DNA of 64,000 nucleotides from Bathymodiolus brooksi (GCA_963680875.1 OY804579.1:83875095-83939094); one strand, 5' to 3'; counted from the first letter of the stretch, positions 12,139-22,874 are shown. A program made the numbers and translations. Notes: generated by a model not told the origin, from the sequence alone.

Positions 12139-12296
12139 TGCTAAAATACAGGATTCTATTGAAACATGAATGGTGAATAAATGAAAGATTGTTCTACTAT
12201 GACTGTTGATGATGTTAAAATACAGGATTCGATTGAAACATGGATAGTGAATAAATGACAAATTTTACAAAGATTTTTCTACCATGACTGGTTGAT
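12139..12296. repeat. 74-bp tandem duplication
   Basis: Two diverged copies of a segment containing TAAAATACAGGATTC and TGAATAAATGA, starting near 12140 and 12214. Confidence 0.75.
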
Positions 12297-12300
12297 GAAA

Positions 12301-12470
12301 TGCATTTATATTCGGGTACCTATAAAGTGCGAAACGAAATAGAAACGAAACGAAACGAAACGAAATCAACAAAAACGAAACGAAACGAAACGAAATCAAC
12401 GAAATGAAAACGAAATAAAACGAAACCAACGAAAACAAAACGAAATCAACGAACACAAAGCGAAATACGA
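12301..12470. repeat. GAAAC pentamer array, left arm of inverted pair
   Basis: An array of CGAAA/CGAAAC pentamers with interspersed CGAAATCAACGAAA units. It is preceded by a unique-looking segment GGGTACCTATAAAGTGCGAA. The same segment and array occur inverted at about 14180-14362, so the two arrays are arms of an inverted pair about 2 kb across. Confidence 0.85.
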
Positions 12471-12696
12471 TGCTAGACTACTTCCCACACATGTCTCAGT
12501 GTCTTTCATCGTGAGAGGACAGGATTTGATCACCATTGAACAAGAATACTATGCATTTATTCAGCGGGAGTCTGTCCTTTTCACTTAGTGGCTTCTTTTA
12601 AATTTGGGAACCATAAGAGCAACGTCAAGTCTGTTGAAAGGAGAGGAATTAAAATAACAGAAGTGCAGTAGTTCACTAATAAATATCCCCGTCCAA

Positions 12697-13240
12697 GCAA
12701 AATTTAAAAGTGTGTCGGAGAGACGAAAAAGGTGTGACGACCAGACGGACAAACGAACGAACGGACAGCAGAAGTCCTATATACCCCAATCTTTTATTGG
12801 CGGAGGTATACAAATCCTATCAAAAATTAACTTTAGAAATTTAAAAAAAATCTACATATCTTGTAAAAGTACCTTTTCCCCCTTTGATCCCTTTTCATAT
12901 TAAAAAAAACCCCAAATCACCCCCCCTCCAAATTTTTTTCCGGTATTAATAAAATTTGATACGGCACATATTTTTATACCACCCGCTATCCAGTGGGAGG
13001 GGGTATACAGTATATGTCCGTTTGTCCGTGAGTGCTTCCCTCACTGCCTATGCAATTCCTCCTTAACAACTTGATGGAATTGAATGAATCTTACAGGAAA
13101 TCTTTAATACCATATGGCAAGGTTCATTAATTTCATAAATTCTTTAGTACCAAATGGCATTGTGCACCTTCTATTTTTGTTTTCCCATTTCAACAGTTCT
13201 TGCTAAAATTTCTTCACTTTTGGACTTTGTCATTTAAGGC
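12697..13240. repeat. GTATACCC/GGGGTATA repeat elements
   Basis: The left part has GACCAGACGGACAAACG followed by ATATACCCC; the next part starts GGTATA-like TATACCACCCGC and GGGAGGGGGTATACAG with TCCGTTTGTCCGT. Similar ends (CGACGGACAGAGG, then GTATACCC..GGGGTATA) close the tandem array in SIRT1 at 38270-38330. This looks like a dispersed element family; boundaries are approximate. Confidence 0.45.
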
Positions 13241-13489
13241 TATGCAATTGTCATACAAGGCTATACAATAGAGAGAGGATACTGTTGCGTTATCCATAAC
13301 TTTTCCTAAACAATATAATGGATTTCAATAAAACCTCCAGAGTTTCTTATGTTTAGTTTTTGCAAGCATTATTTTTTCCAGAAGTTCTTCTGTAAGGAGG
13401 GCACTCACTGTACGTCCTGTTATGTTGCTGTTGGTTTTTTTTTTAGCTCTTCAAAATAGAACAATAGGATTTGAAATAAAAAGTTTATA

Positions 13490-13700
13490 GTGTTGGGTCT
13501 TTTTGACCCCCTGTATATCTCGGAAAGAACAACGGTAAGACATTACGCCAGATCTGTTGGCACACTACCGAATAAAGGTAATAACAATGGCACCGTACTC
13601 CAAGGCGCATTCAAAAGGGAAAGTCCACAAAAACAGACAAAACCGATAAGAAGCTCAACCATCTGAGTTTTCAATCAACGGAACAACTGAACAACAACAT
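13490..13700. repeat. Dispersed repeat shared with 61200-61375
   Basis: The segment around AAAGGTAATAACAATGGCAC and AAAAGGGAAAGTCCACAAAA is matched, inverted and diverged, near 61270-61370 (CTTTCCCTTTGTAAGAGTG, GTTATTACCCTTATTT). No coding content. Confidence 0.5.
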
Positions 13701-14179
13701 GGGGATTAAACGTGACAAGTCGGGAAAATCCAGTAGTCAAATAGTGCCCAGAATCTGAAACTCAAGACCATCCCGTATGATTTGCGAATATGCAAATTTA
13801 TGAAGAATACAAACGAAAAACGTAATAAAATCAGACGAAAAATGAACCCTCAATATCCCAATCTATGAAAATACCCCCTCATATCCCCCCCCCCCCATTT
13901 TTTTCTATATGCCCGCTCCAGAAACTTTATAATCCATAAATACTGACACACGCTTAAGCACAAATAAAAATGTGACATTTGAACTTCTGAAAGTTTGTCG
14001 GCAAGCAAACCCGACTTGAATTGAGTTGCGGGTAATGTACGTGAGGAGTACTGTAACGGACAGACATGCAAGATGGGTTTCCCGGTTATAATTAATCAAA
14101 ATTATTGTATTTAAAAAATCGAATTATCTTTTTTTTTTATTACTTTATTTTGTTTTGTCTTTTATTTTTTTCCTTCCAT

Positions 14180-14362
14180 TTTCTTCATATCAGTCTATTT
14201 CGTTTTGTTTTCGTTGATTTCGTTTTGCTTTCGTTGGTTTCGTTTTATTTCGTTTTCATTTCGTTGATTTCGTTTCGTTTCGTTTCGTTTCTTTTCGTTT
14301 TCGTTGATTTCGTTTCGTTTCGTTTCGTTTCTATTTCGTTTCGAACTTTATAGGTACCCTTT
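14180..14362. repeat. GAAAC pentamer array, right arm of inverted pair
   Basis: Reverse-orientation (TTTCG) array ending with CGAACTTTATAGGTACCC, the complement of the leader of the array at 12301. The 54 or so bases from the leader into the array match nearly exactly between the arms. Confidence 0.85.
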
Positions 14363-14615
14363 ATATTCTTATGTAAACATCCACAGAAGTTTACTAGATA
14401 TTAGAATAGAGCAACATTCTCTATTACAATGTTAACAATCCCTCTGGTTTGAACAAATGTATACATACTATAATTATAGTTATGCAATGTCACAGCTTTG
14501 TGGGAATTGTCTATTAAATCATTCTCTATATATACCAAAAACAAATATTGTAATATTATATGGCATCAGTATCTTTATATGATGTTAACTGCTTTGCTAA
14601 AAATACAAAGTATAG

Positions 14616-14753
14616 GATAGTTGTGTACATACATTGGATATAAATATTGGACTGAAATATTACGAAATGTTGACCGGCTCAGCGATAGTTGTGTACATAA
14701 ATTGGATATTAATATTGGACTGAAATTTAACGAAATGTTGACCGGCTCAGCTG
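14616..14753. repeat. 78-bp tandem duplication
   Basis: Two copies of a unit starting GATAGTTGTGTACATA and ending GTTGACCGGCTCAGC; the second copy is somewhat shorter. Confidence 0.8.
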
Positions 14754-15109
14754 AAATTTCGGCCGTAACGCATTCCAATTATCATATTGTATTATTTGAC
14801 TGTTGATGACGTGCTAAAGTATCATTTAATGTCTGCATGATTTACATATACACTATGTATATAATTGGTATCGTATATAAGTAAAGACAAATATGATACC
14901 ATTCATTTAAATCAATATTGTTTTGCATTCTGTGGTAAATCTAAAACTTGCATAGACATGACTCATTTCTCCTTGTGAATTGTTGTTTATGGTTAGATTA
15001 CCAAACTCAGGATTACAAAACAGTATACACACACGAGAAAGATAGCGACAAAATTCACTAAGTAAGTAAATAATGAAAATATTGAATGCATTTCAATTGG
15101 AGGATTATC

Positions 15110-15155
15110 ACTGATAAATTGTTCGGAACTGTTTAGTTCCGAACAATTTATCAGT
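15110..15155. repeat. Perfect 21-bp hairpin
   Basis: The stem 15110-15130 (ACTGATAAATTGTTCGGAAC plus T) is perfectly complementary to 15135-15155, with a GTTT loop. It lies about 230 bp upstream of the small membrane-protein ORF. There is no T run typical of a bacterial terminator and the context is eukaryotic, so its role is unknown. Confidence 0.9.
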
Positions 15156-15382
15156 CACTGTGTTTGGTCAACGTCATATAAACTTCGATATTTAAGTTTT
15201 TGTTGGCTGGATTGGTGGACCTTGGCTATAAGTTTAAATTTTATTTTGCTCATGCGTGTAAATTTGGAATCAAACACGAATCAAGGCCACAGATATTCCA
15301 AGAATAAAACTACTCATTATTTATTTCTTGCAGGATTTATAATGTTATAAATTATTATTTCTTACAGTGAGTGTCATGTGAC

Positions 15383-15667
15383 ATGAACGGATCTGACGTT
15401 GAACCGTCTGTGCAATACTTCCGCAGAGAGCGGCGTCGAAGCAGCATCACATGGAATGATTATGTCAGAATCAAAGCCTCTCTAAAACAAATGAAACATC
15501 AAAGACGTTCTGGACCCTCTCGGTACCTATCGTTCGAATCAAACTGGAGATTATTCCACAGTGAAAAAAGCAAGGAAAAGTGTTATCAGCTGATATTTTG
15601 GTTTATTCTCGTTCTATTGGTTACATTTGTTTGTTTTATCTATGCTTATTCAAAGAATTACTTTTAA
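15383..15667 (+). CDS. Putative small protein with C-terminal membrane segment (94 aa)
   Basis: I do not recognise this protein. The first in-frame ATG gives 94 residues. The N-terminal two thirds are basic and hydrophilic (RRERRRSS near residue 16, KQMKHQRRSGPSR near 37-50). The last 25 residues form one hydrophobic segment (LIFWFILVLLVTFVCFIYAY) followed by a short SKNYF tail. This is the layout of a tail-anchored, or type II, single-pass protein with a cytosolic basic domain. A good splice acceptor (TTATTTCTTACAG) ends at 15367, 15 bases before the ATG, so the ORF could be the coding exon of a gene with an upstream non-coding exon. A short upstream ATG at 15375 stops at once. No homologue is known to me; it could be a chance frame. 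Confidence 0.45.
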   Translation: MNGSDVEPSVQYFRRERRRSSITWNDYVRIKASLKQMKHQRRSGPSRYLSFESNWRLFHSEKSKEKCYQLIFWFILVLLVTFVCFIYAYSKNYF

Positions 15668-16842
15668 CAAAGAACACAATGAATGTTTGTTCATGCAGCA
15701 TTTAAATGCATTTCAATCGAATAATCGTTTCTTGTTAATTGGTTCTGTTTTTGTTGAGAAATACAAGTACATACTAGAAATGAACTTAGGAAATGGAAAT
15801 GGTGGTAATTTTCATGGAGATCTACAATCGACAAAACGGTGGATTATTGAAGGATAATGATAGATGAGTGGAAACCTTGGTAACCTGTAAATATAGATTG
15901 TAGAGGCAATTGTATTTTCAAAAGATTTATGTTGCTATGTAAGGAGACAGCCTATCACGTTACTGAAGCACACACAGACCATTAATATACGTACAGTAAT
16001 AATGCTAAACGAGACTTCTCTGTAAGGTTAAGACTCTTATTCCTTTGACCGAATGATTACCGAGGTATCAAATGAAATAATCAAGCGATCGCCGATTCAT
16101 TTTTCAAAACGTTAATAGGATTCAATTTTAATAATGAGAGAATCTGCATTTGATACATGGGTTAGTAATTGACCGAATTAAGACAAAAACACTTACAGGT
16201 ATTAGTTTCGTTTACCTTTGTTATTTCTTCTCCCAAGTTGGGTACATGTGGCTTAACGGGATTTACAGTTTATGAATCCAATTACATATATTGAAACACC
16301 AGGCTATTTTTACCAAACTGTTGTTATTGACGATAGGTTTACTTATTTCTGTTTGTAATGCCACATATATTGATATCGCCATGATATAAATGACAAAATG
16401 CTGAGTTGGCGATAAACAACAATCACTTACTTACTCACTCATATATTAATACAATATTTGCACGTACAATTATGCAAATATAAATTTTCACAATATCATT
16501 CATCAATAAAATACTGACTTGGACCATCTAATTTTCTAAATTTATTTGTTTTTGTCAAACTGCTGTTTTAAGAGTAGTCGACATTGGAACATTCGGAGCT
16601 ATTCTCGTGCTACATGTATGAATGTGGTTTGAAAATGTTTAATGATGTTTTCGTAATACAATTATCTATCTAAATAAAGTAATATCTCATCACTCGCACT
16701 CCAATCCCTTCCTTTGTCGTTCTGATTTTAGCTATATTTGATCCTGCATTTGTTCTATCTTCATTGACTGAATACATTTTGCTATATACTGTCACTGACC
16801 GAAACTTTAAGGGCGAACTTATTTAAGGTTTCTAATTACTAT
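15668..16842. other. Non-coding stretch
   Basis: AT-rich, possibly the 3' UTR of the preceding small gene at its left end. AATAAA is at about 16673. Nothing else recognised. Confidence 0.45.
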
Positions 16843-17166
16843 TTGTTAGGAAGTAGGAAATGTAATATAATACATACTAGATTAAGACATCAGTGTAGTT
16901 CACTGGGAGCAGATTTATTTAGAGCAAATATAGTTAGTGACCCCAGCTGCGCCTGCGGATGTCCTTTAGAAGATGCTATTCGTTATTTATTAGAATGTCC
17001 CCTTTATACGAATGCAAGAATGCAATTAATTATGAGTATTACACCGTATACAGTTATCTCAATTGAAAACTTATTATTTGGCTCTGATAATTTAACTGAC
17101 GAAAACAATTTAATAGTGTTTAGAAATGTCCACAAATATATACACCATTCTAATAGATTTGAATGA
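16843..17166 (+). pseudogene. LINE reverse transcriptase C-terminal fragment
   Basis: The 107-residue open stretch contains RTRLRHQCSSL-like RLRHQCSSLGADLF, then CACGCPLEDAIRYLLECPLY. This Cys-rich, H/Y-x-L-x-x-CPLY pattern is typical of the region after the reverse transcriptase palm in many animal non-LTR retrotransposons. No RT catalytic domain or endonuclease precedes it, so this is a 5'-truncated copy, the usual outcome of target-primed reverse transcription. The clade cannot be assigned by eye. Confidence 0.75.
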
Positions 17167-17415
17167 TACGAAATTATACCCTGTACTCAGGATGTTATCA
17201 TTTATTTGCACTCAATCCCCTTATCCCACCTTTTTTCCCATTACTTCTGTTTATCAAATATATTCATGTATACATTTATTATATTATGTAAGTTGCTGTC
17301 ATTTTCTTATTTATGTATATAACATTATTGTATAGAGCGGATATACTAAGTTGATATAACTTGTTTCCAATCTAACTGTACATTTATAAGACAATAAAAT
17401 ATGTTTAAACTAAAC
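16843..17415 (+). mobile_element. 5'-truncated LINE with 3' tail
   Basis: Includes the coding fragment above and a 3' UTR ending AATAAAATATGTTTAAACTAA. The same 20-odd-base end is found at about 40044-40067 in SIRT1 intron 1, which supports a shared LINE 3' terminus. The left limit is where recognisable protein similarity begins, not a mapped boundary. Confidence 0.65.
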
Positions 17416-17466
17416 CGAAATGATAGTTTTTTTCGGTACCCCCTGTTGAGCTTTGGGAATTTAGTT

Positions 17467-17965
17467 GTAAATCCAGTTCACTTCCAATCTAATTAAAATG
17501 AGATCTCCGCACTTGCTCCCTATTTTCTATCGGTGTTTTGTAGTCGCCGTATATCGGGGAGCAAGTGCGGAGATCTAACTTTGATTCTAACATGATGTCC
17601 TTCTTTCGCTTTGTGAACAATCGACCGATTTATCGTTTCGGTATAATCTCATTGGCACATGCGCCAGTGCATGTGACTGACTTTTCTGTCGTAAATGTAC
17701 ATGTTGATGAATTATCGTCTGCTCGAATTTGGCACCATTAATTGTGTGCGATATATTCCGCAAGCGTAAATATAAATAACCGTCTTCCAATCAAAGTATA
17801 CTACCGTATCTGTACTCTTAGACATATCAGAATCAAAATAATTCATGGAAGCCAAAATGTGTTAAAACTCAAAACTTTTACTAATATCCGCCAACCCATG
17901 TTGAAACTCAAAACACATTCTGGCTTCCATGATTCTTTTCTTAATTAGATTGGTTCACTTCCTGT
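17467..17965. mobile_element. Nested foldback element, about 0.5 kb
   Basis: The outer ends match in inverted form (CAATCTAATTAAAA against TTAATTAGATTG). Within it lie two further hairpins. One at about 17500-17577 has near-perfect 21-bp arms (AGATCTCCGCACTTGCTCCC and its complement). The other at about 17844-17935 has arms ATGGAAGCCAAAATGTGTT and AACACATTCTGGCTTCCAT. No protein is encoded. Confidence 0.6.
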
Positions 17966-18003
17966 TGACAGAAAATATCAAAAGGTGACAATCAAGGGTG
18001 TAT

Positions 18004-18170
18004 TATTTATAGATTAATGCATGCTCTTTTCCATATCAGGACTGTTATCATACCGAAGGCTTTAGCCCAAGGGTCGATATCGGTCGAGAGATGATAACAG
18101 TCCTGATATGGAAAAAGGCATGCATTAATCTATTTATCACATATTTCAACATTGAATTAAAAAGAACAAA

Positions 18171-18210
<40 letters not shown>

Positions 18211-18290
18211 AAACTATGAGGGATGATAGCAGTCCTGATATGGAAAAAGGCATGCATTGTTCTATTTATAAAGATGCTTGATATAATGTT
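18004..18290. repeat. Inverted repeat with (CA)n and a third arm
   Basis: The arm at about 18013-18051 (TTAATGCATGCTCTTTTCCA, ATCAGGACTGTTATCAT) is repeated inverted at about 18091-18130. A (CA)n tract of 31 bases occupies 18179-18209. A third copy of the second arm, in the same orientation, follows at about 18222-18262, and a short TTCTATTTATAAAGA direct repeat ends the block. Confidence 0.75.
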
Positions 18291-19006
18291 GTTCTATTTA
18301 TAAAGAGGCTTGATATCATGTTATCAGAGTTTTGCCCCGATATCTAACCATGGGCTGCTATCGCTGTGGCACTTCGGTGTTTACGTATGGGCAAAATTGA
18401 CGTTATCACTTATAAATATGTGATAAATAATTTTATTATTTAATTCAAAATATAAACGTGGATGGATTGATGTACGTGATATTTCTGCAGGATAAACACA
18501 ATATTAATGCAATGTCTTAAAATATAAAGTGTATGTGTATTCGGCGCAAAACTGGGGAAAGGTTCGGTGAAGCTGGCCTTTATCCCTGTTTTTAAGCTTC
18601 ATGCACATAAACTTTATAACACTGTAACAGTTCTCATTGTGTCCGCTCGTCTCGTCTATTTGTCTGCTGTCCCATCCAGTAAAGTGAGGAGACATTAAAT
18701 AACAAGTGAATTGTTTGATTATTAGTATCTTCACGTACTAGTAGATGACTTCAATTATATGCCATTTATAATGTCTATTTGACAAACGTGTGAATAATAC
18801 ATTGATTGTAAGAAATCTCCATTTCCGCCATTTTAATAACTTCATAAATTATTCACAGTTATTTTTAATATTGAATAACGATCGGTGACTTCTCAGTCAG
18901 TCTTGAATACACAAAGTAACTTGGACCAACACTTGTTGAGTTAGCACCGATCGTACGAAATGTTAAGATGTAATGTGAATTAGCTTAAATAAGCAAAGAC
19001 AATCAA
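18291..19006. other. Non-coding stretch, possible 5' flank of the 385-aa ORF
   Basis: No coding region is recognised. The last few hundred bases would include any promoter and 5' UTR of the ORF starting at 19007, but I see no convincing TATA box or other core element. Confidence 0.4.
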
Positions 19007-20164
19007 ATGAAGTCTTCGGGTCAATATAAAGGAGTTGATTTAGTGGCGGGGAGTGAGCAAATTCTGAGAGTTCACCAAAGGAACATGGTTCATGCCAGGT
19101 ATTTACAAAATAATTTAAATACTTTAGAAGCCAATTGTAACAGAAACTTGAACAAAGTACAGCAAGAAATTTATAACATATACTACAGTGAATTTCTTCC
19201 GCTTAAAGAGTCAAAAAGGAAGATAGATAAACAGCATACAGTGACTAGGCAAGGGAACAAGAAATACGGTCTCGCTGTCGAGGGGAAAGTGAAACAGAAT
19301 TGTATATTTCCAGGCGTTAACAGTAATACACATCATGGTCGATCTTTGGCAACAATGTCTATTTCTTCAAGTCTGTCGGACGATGTCGTTCGGCTTCCAC
19401 CTATTTCTGACAATACAGGAAAAATGGACACAATCGAAAGAAAGAAACAAGAACAGACGCCGATACCTCTGTCAGTCATTCTAAAACTACCAAAAGAAGA
19501 TAGATCTAAAATTATGGGGAAATGGAAAGAGGATTTCGAGCGTTGTTGTCCATCAGTAGTTTCTCGTGCTGAACACGATTTATCGCCGAATATTGACAAG
19601 GATAGATTAAACACAATTAAAAGCGCTATTGCATTGTCATCACAACCGCCCAAAATTACAGACGATTTGAAGAAAAATCGGAAACTTCGCAGAAGTTTTC
19701 TGATCAACCTCCGTAGAGAAAGTAGAGTTGTATGGAATGAGAACGTTTTGAAAAGAACAAAACAAAGTACTATTCCTTCAAGGAACAACAGTGCAAAATC
19801 TACTAAAACTAAAATCCATACATCGTTGGCAAGAAATCTGATATGTAAGGAAAATGCAGAAACCGATGACGAGGAACACATATTTAAAGCAATGTCGACT
19901 GCGTCCAAATCCACGATCAGAACATTTACAGAGAACGTAGGTGAGACAACGTACCAAAATAGTGGACAAGCTTTTCATAATATCCCAAGTTCAGATGACG
20001 ACGATAGTTATTATTCTTCGACACCTGATTTTTTCTCGGGAATTGACGAAGAACCAAGTAGTTTCGAAGACTCCGAATATGATGGGTATTATTATACATC
20101 TGACACTGGATCGTCATACTCTGGATATTCCGATGATGACTTCAGTGTAACAGAAGATAAATGA
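19007..20164 (+). CDS. Unrecognised 385-residue intronless protein
   Basis: One uninterrupted 385-codon frame in an otherwise AT-rich, stop-dense region is strong evidence of a real gene, but I cannot name it. Residues about 20-65 are helical and polar (RNMVHARYLQNNLNTLEANC) and may form a short coiled coil. Residues about 160-185 include LPKEDRSKIMGKWKEDFERC. Residues 225-295 are very basic (KKNRKLRRSFLINLRRESR). The last 60 residues are acidic and rich in Ser, Asp and Tyr (SSDDDDSYYSSTPDFF and onward). No signal peptide or membrane segment is seen. An AATAAA at about 20190 lies just past the stop. The start is the first ATG of the frame, in an AAATGA context. It could be a lineage-restricted gene or a retrocopy. 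Confidence 0.75.
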   Translation: MKSSGQYKGVDLVAGSEQILRVHQRNMVHARYLQNNLNTLEANCNRNLNKVQQEIYNIYYSEFLPLKESKRKIDKQHTVTRQGNKKYGLAVEGKVKQNCIFPGVNSNTHHGRSLATMSISSSLSDDVVRLPPISDNTGKMDTIERKKQEQTPIPLSVILKLPKEDRSKIMGKWKEDFERCCPSVVSRAEHDLSPNIDKDRLNTIKSAIALSSQPPKITDDLKKNRKLRRSFLINLRRESRVVWNENVLKRTKQSTIPSRNNSAKSTKTKIHTSLARNLICKENAETDDEEHIFKAMSTASKSTIRTFTENVGETTYQNSGQAFHNIPSSDDDDSYYSSTPDFFSGIDEEPSSFEDSEYDGYYYTSDTGSSYSGYSDDDFSVTEDK

Positions 20165-21185
20165 TAAACATTTTATTTCATAAAACTCTCAATAAAAAAA
20201 ACGGTAGATATCGAATATTTTGAGACGCTGCCTACTCAAAAAGTAAAATTTCTAATTGTTGAAGAAGAAAAAACACTGGTAAAATTTTATCACTTTTAAA
20301 AATTGATTCCGAGCTCGGTGTCTTAACTTTAACCATGAAAAAAGAAAACGATCATGTCACGGCATCGTGTACCGTTATTTTGTAAATAAATCTACGAAAT
20401 AAAAATTATATTAAGAAAATTTAGTTTTTGTGAAATGTTATGATTCTCAAAATGTATAAGATTTAAGTTAACTACAAGATTCTCACACTATATGAACTTG
20501 TACAAGATTATAACTTTGCATTGAAAGAACACATTATAGGTCAAATTTCTTTGGTTATAGGCATCATAGCAAGAAAGCATCACGCTTATCTGTATTAATA
20601 TACATGTACATGTACGTTAGAGAATACCGGAGGACGAACAAAAATGATCAATTCAGAGAAACTGGCAACATAGACGAAGAAAAAAAACCCGGGGAAAAAC
20701 ACAACACTATATGTGTTGGCCACCACTATGTACAAACAAACACAGATAACGTAAATAAGCCACGAGCTCTCCTAAAGTCGGACTTGAATTAAAATAAACA
20801 GATACAAAATAATTGAATATGTCCATTATATTCGACATTTTGTCCTATTGTGCAGCCTATGTTATACGATGAGTACAAAGAGCTTATACTTTATGCACCG
20901 ATCATTTGAGTTGAGTGCTTGATTCTTAACACATTTTCTGGTATCTTGCCATAGTCACTTCCATGCATAACTACCGTATTCTCCAACGCCAAACAAGAGA
21001 AGGGGAATAACAGAAGAACCAACACGCCTTGCGATTCTCATTTTGTTATTTTGTGCACAATTAAGGAGAATACCTCGGAATAAAATATCTGATTTCTCAA
21101 ATTCGATTTTGAACTGTATTTTACCCGTCGAAATATAATATAAAAATTCAAATCGATCGGATATATAAATAACATTTTAGATAAT
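20165..21185. other. Non-coding stretch, 3' flank of the 385-aa ORF
   Basis: Contains candidate polyadenylation signals near 20190 and 20385-20400. A 62-codon frame at 20604-20792 is not supported by anything beyond its length. Confidence 0.5.
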
Positions 21186-21392
21186 ATCAACAAATCAAAT
21201 GTTGACGCCACCTACCCGTCCGCGTGACGACTCTGCTAAATAAGAACATATCATATCAACAAACCAAATGTTGACGCCACCTACCCGTCCGCGTGACGAC
21301 TCTGCTAAATAAGAACATATCATATCAACAAACCAAATGATGACGCCACCTACCCGTCCGCGTGACGACTCTGCTAAATAAGAACATATCAG
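21186..21392. repeat. 69-bp tandem repeat, 3 copies
   Basis: Three near-identical units, each containing TGACGCCACCTACCCGTCCG and CTCTGCTAAATAAGAACATA. The unit equals 23 codons, so it leaves one minus-strand frame open through all copies. Confidence 0.95.
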
Positions 21393-21488
21393 TGTCACTG
21401 CTGAAAATTAAATTTAAGACTGAGTTAGTGTTTGTTGTTTAACACCAAATGACTGACAAACTTTTCAGCAATACTATGGTGAGAATAA

Positions 21489-21665
21489 GTTACATTCGGG
21501 TTATGGTGCTTACCGCCACTTTCAACAATATTTCAGTTATATCGTGGCGGTCATTTTTACTGGTGGAGGAAACCGGACTACCCGGAGAAAACCACCGACC
21601 TGCCGCAAGTTCCTGACAAACTTTATCACATAATATTGTATCGAGTACATCCCGCCTACGGACTA
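21489..21665 (-). repeat. SINE-A, partial
   Basis: Contains the SINE-A 3' domain and the GGAAACCGGACTACCCGGAG block. It ends near GTATCGAGTACATCCCGCC, short of the tRNA-like head. Confidence 0.7.
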
Positions 21666-22051
21666 ACGAATATAAAGATATAGGCAGGATAATAGTAAAC
21701 GAAATGGAATATATGATAAATATGAAAACTTCAAGCTACAAGAACATGAAATATGATTTATGAAAAAGAAGCTGTATAAAATTAAATTCAGAAGGATTGT
21801 TATTAACAATTAGAAACCTCTTTTTTAAACTCCAATGGCATTAAAAAAAAATGCTTACATGGCCTTGGACAGAAGTTCAATATAGTACTTCTAAAATAGG
21901 TAGAATGAAAACTAAAGAATAATAATTTAATAAAAATATATAATATGTGTTAATACAAAGTAAAAAGTACACTTTGTAATACCAGGAATATTATAAAAAT
22001 ATGTAAAATGATTTGTTCATAAAGTCAATACATACAATTAAAGGTTATATG

Positions 22052-22237
22052 AAAACTACAGTAATTTCCGGCATGATTCGGTAAAACTACAGTAATTTCC
22101 GGCATGATTCGGTAAAACTACAGTCATTTTCGGCATGATTCGGTTAAACTACAGTCATTTTCTAAATGATTCGGTAAAACTAGTCATTTTCGGCATGATT
22201 TGGTAAAACTACAGTCATTTTCATCATGATTCGGTAA
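22052..22237. repeat. 31-bp minisatellite, 6 copies
   Basis: Units of the form GTAAAACTACAGTCATTTTC followed by GGCATGATTCG. The two leftmost copies have AATTTCC and the others ATTTTC; one copy has lost a few bases. It lies about 65 bp beyond the stop codon of the ORF ending at 22302, so it could be in its 3' UTR. Confidence 0.95.
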
Positions 22238-22301
22238 ATATAAAGGGATGTGTAATCATGATTAAGTTAAGTTATTCTCTTAAAAAATACGAAGTCATTA
22301 T

Positions 22302-22874
22302 TTAGTTTTCTTGATTTAGATATTTGGTTTTTAAGTAATAAACAGCTTCTTCATCTTCCGATTCAAACTGTAGCTTACGCTTGACTGGTTTTCTTGCTAC
22401 GGTCGTTCTGTCTGAATGCAATGGAAGGCTTTTGGGATTCTCTCGAGGCATTCTTGGGGTTGACGTTGCTCGTGGACAAAAATTATCATCATCTATAGGA
22501 ATCTGGAGGGGACATTGTCCCAAAGAGTTCTTTTGTGATGATGCATGATATTCTTCGAAATCCATGTCACAGTCTTCAGACTTTGGCGAGTCGCTTGGAA
22601 CTAGACCATTGAGTGAAGAAACTATGGTATTGTTTGATTGTTCCAACCCCAACTTCATTGCATTGCTATAAAAGTTTATATGTTGAGATTGAGTCAATCC
22701 TGAATCGTCACGGAAATCATTGGATGCACTGTTTGTGTTATTTAACATGTCGTATTGGTTGTTCTTATTCCACGGATCTCGGAGATCTGTAGAAGTTGAC
22801 GCCTGTTTCGGTGCAAGCAGACTGGTGTGAACAGAATTATGTTCGCCGTAGAGGTAACTCTGATAATCTGTCAT
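22302..22874 (-). CDS. Unrecognised 190-residue protein, probable last coding exon
   Basis: I do not recognise it. The first ATG gives MTDYQSYLYGE and 190 residues, rich in Asn, Ser and Asp. There is an acidic stretch SPKSEDCDMDFEEYHASS near the middle. The C-terminus has a basic motif RKPVKRKLQFESEDEEAVY, resembling a nuclear localisation signal next to an acidic patch, then LKTKYLNQEN. A splice acceptor (ACTTATTTCAG) lies just upstream and ends at 22888, so there may be upstream exons, coding or not. No membrane segment is visible. The consistent low-complexity hydrophilic composition suggests an intrinsically disordered nuclear protein; this is inference. Confidence 0.55.
   Translation of the reverse strand: MTDYQSYLYGEHNSVHTSLLAPKQASTSTDLRDPWNKNNQYDMLNNTNSASNDFRDDSGLTQSQHINFYSNAMKLGLEQSNNTIVSSLNGLVPSDSPKSEDCDMDFEEYHASSQKNSLGQCPLQIPIDDDNFCPRATSTPRMPRENPKSLPLHSDRTTVARKPVKRKLQFESEDEEAVYYLKTKYLNQEN

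Noticed and set aside
12265..14353. Phe/Ser/Val-rich frames on both strands
   Set aside because: Translation of the inverted GAAAC/TTTCG arrays.
19333..19914. 193-codon minus-strand frame opposite the 385-aa ORF
   Set aside because: Antisense shadow of the stronger plus-strand frame; composition is that of a complementary reading.
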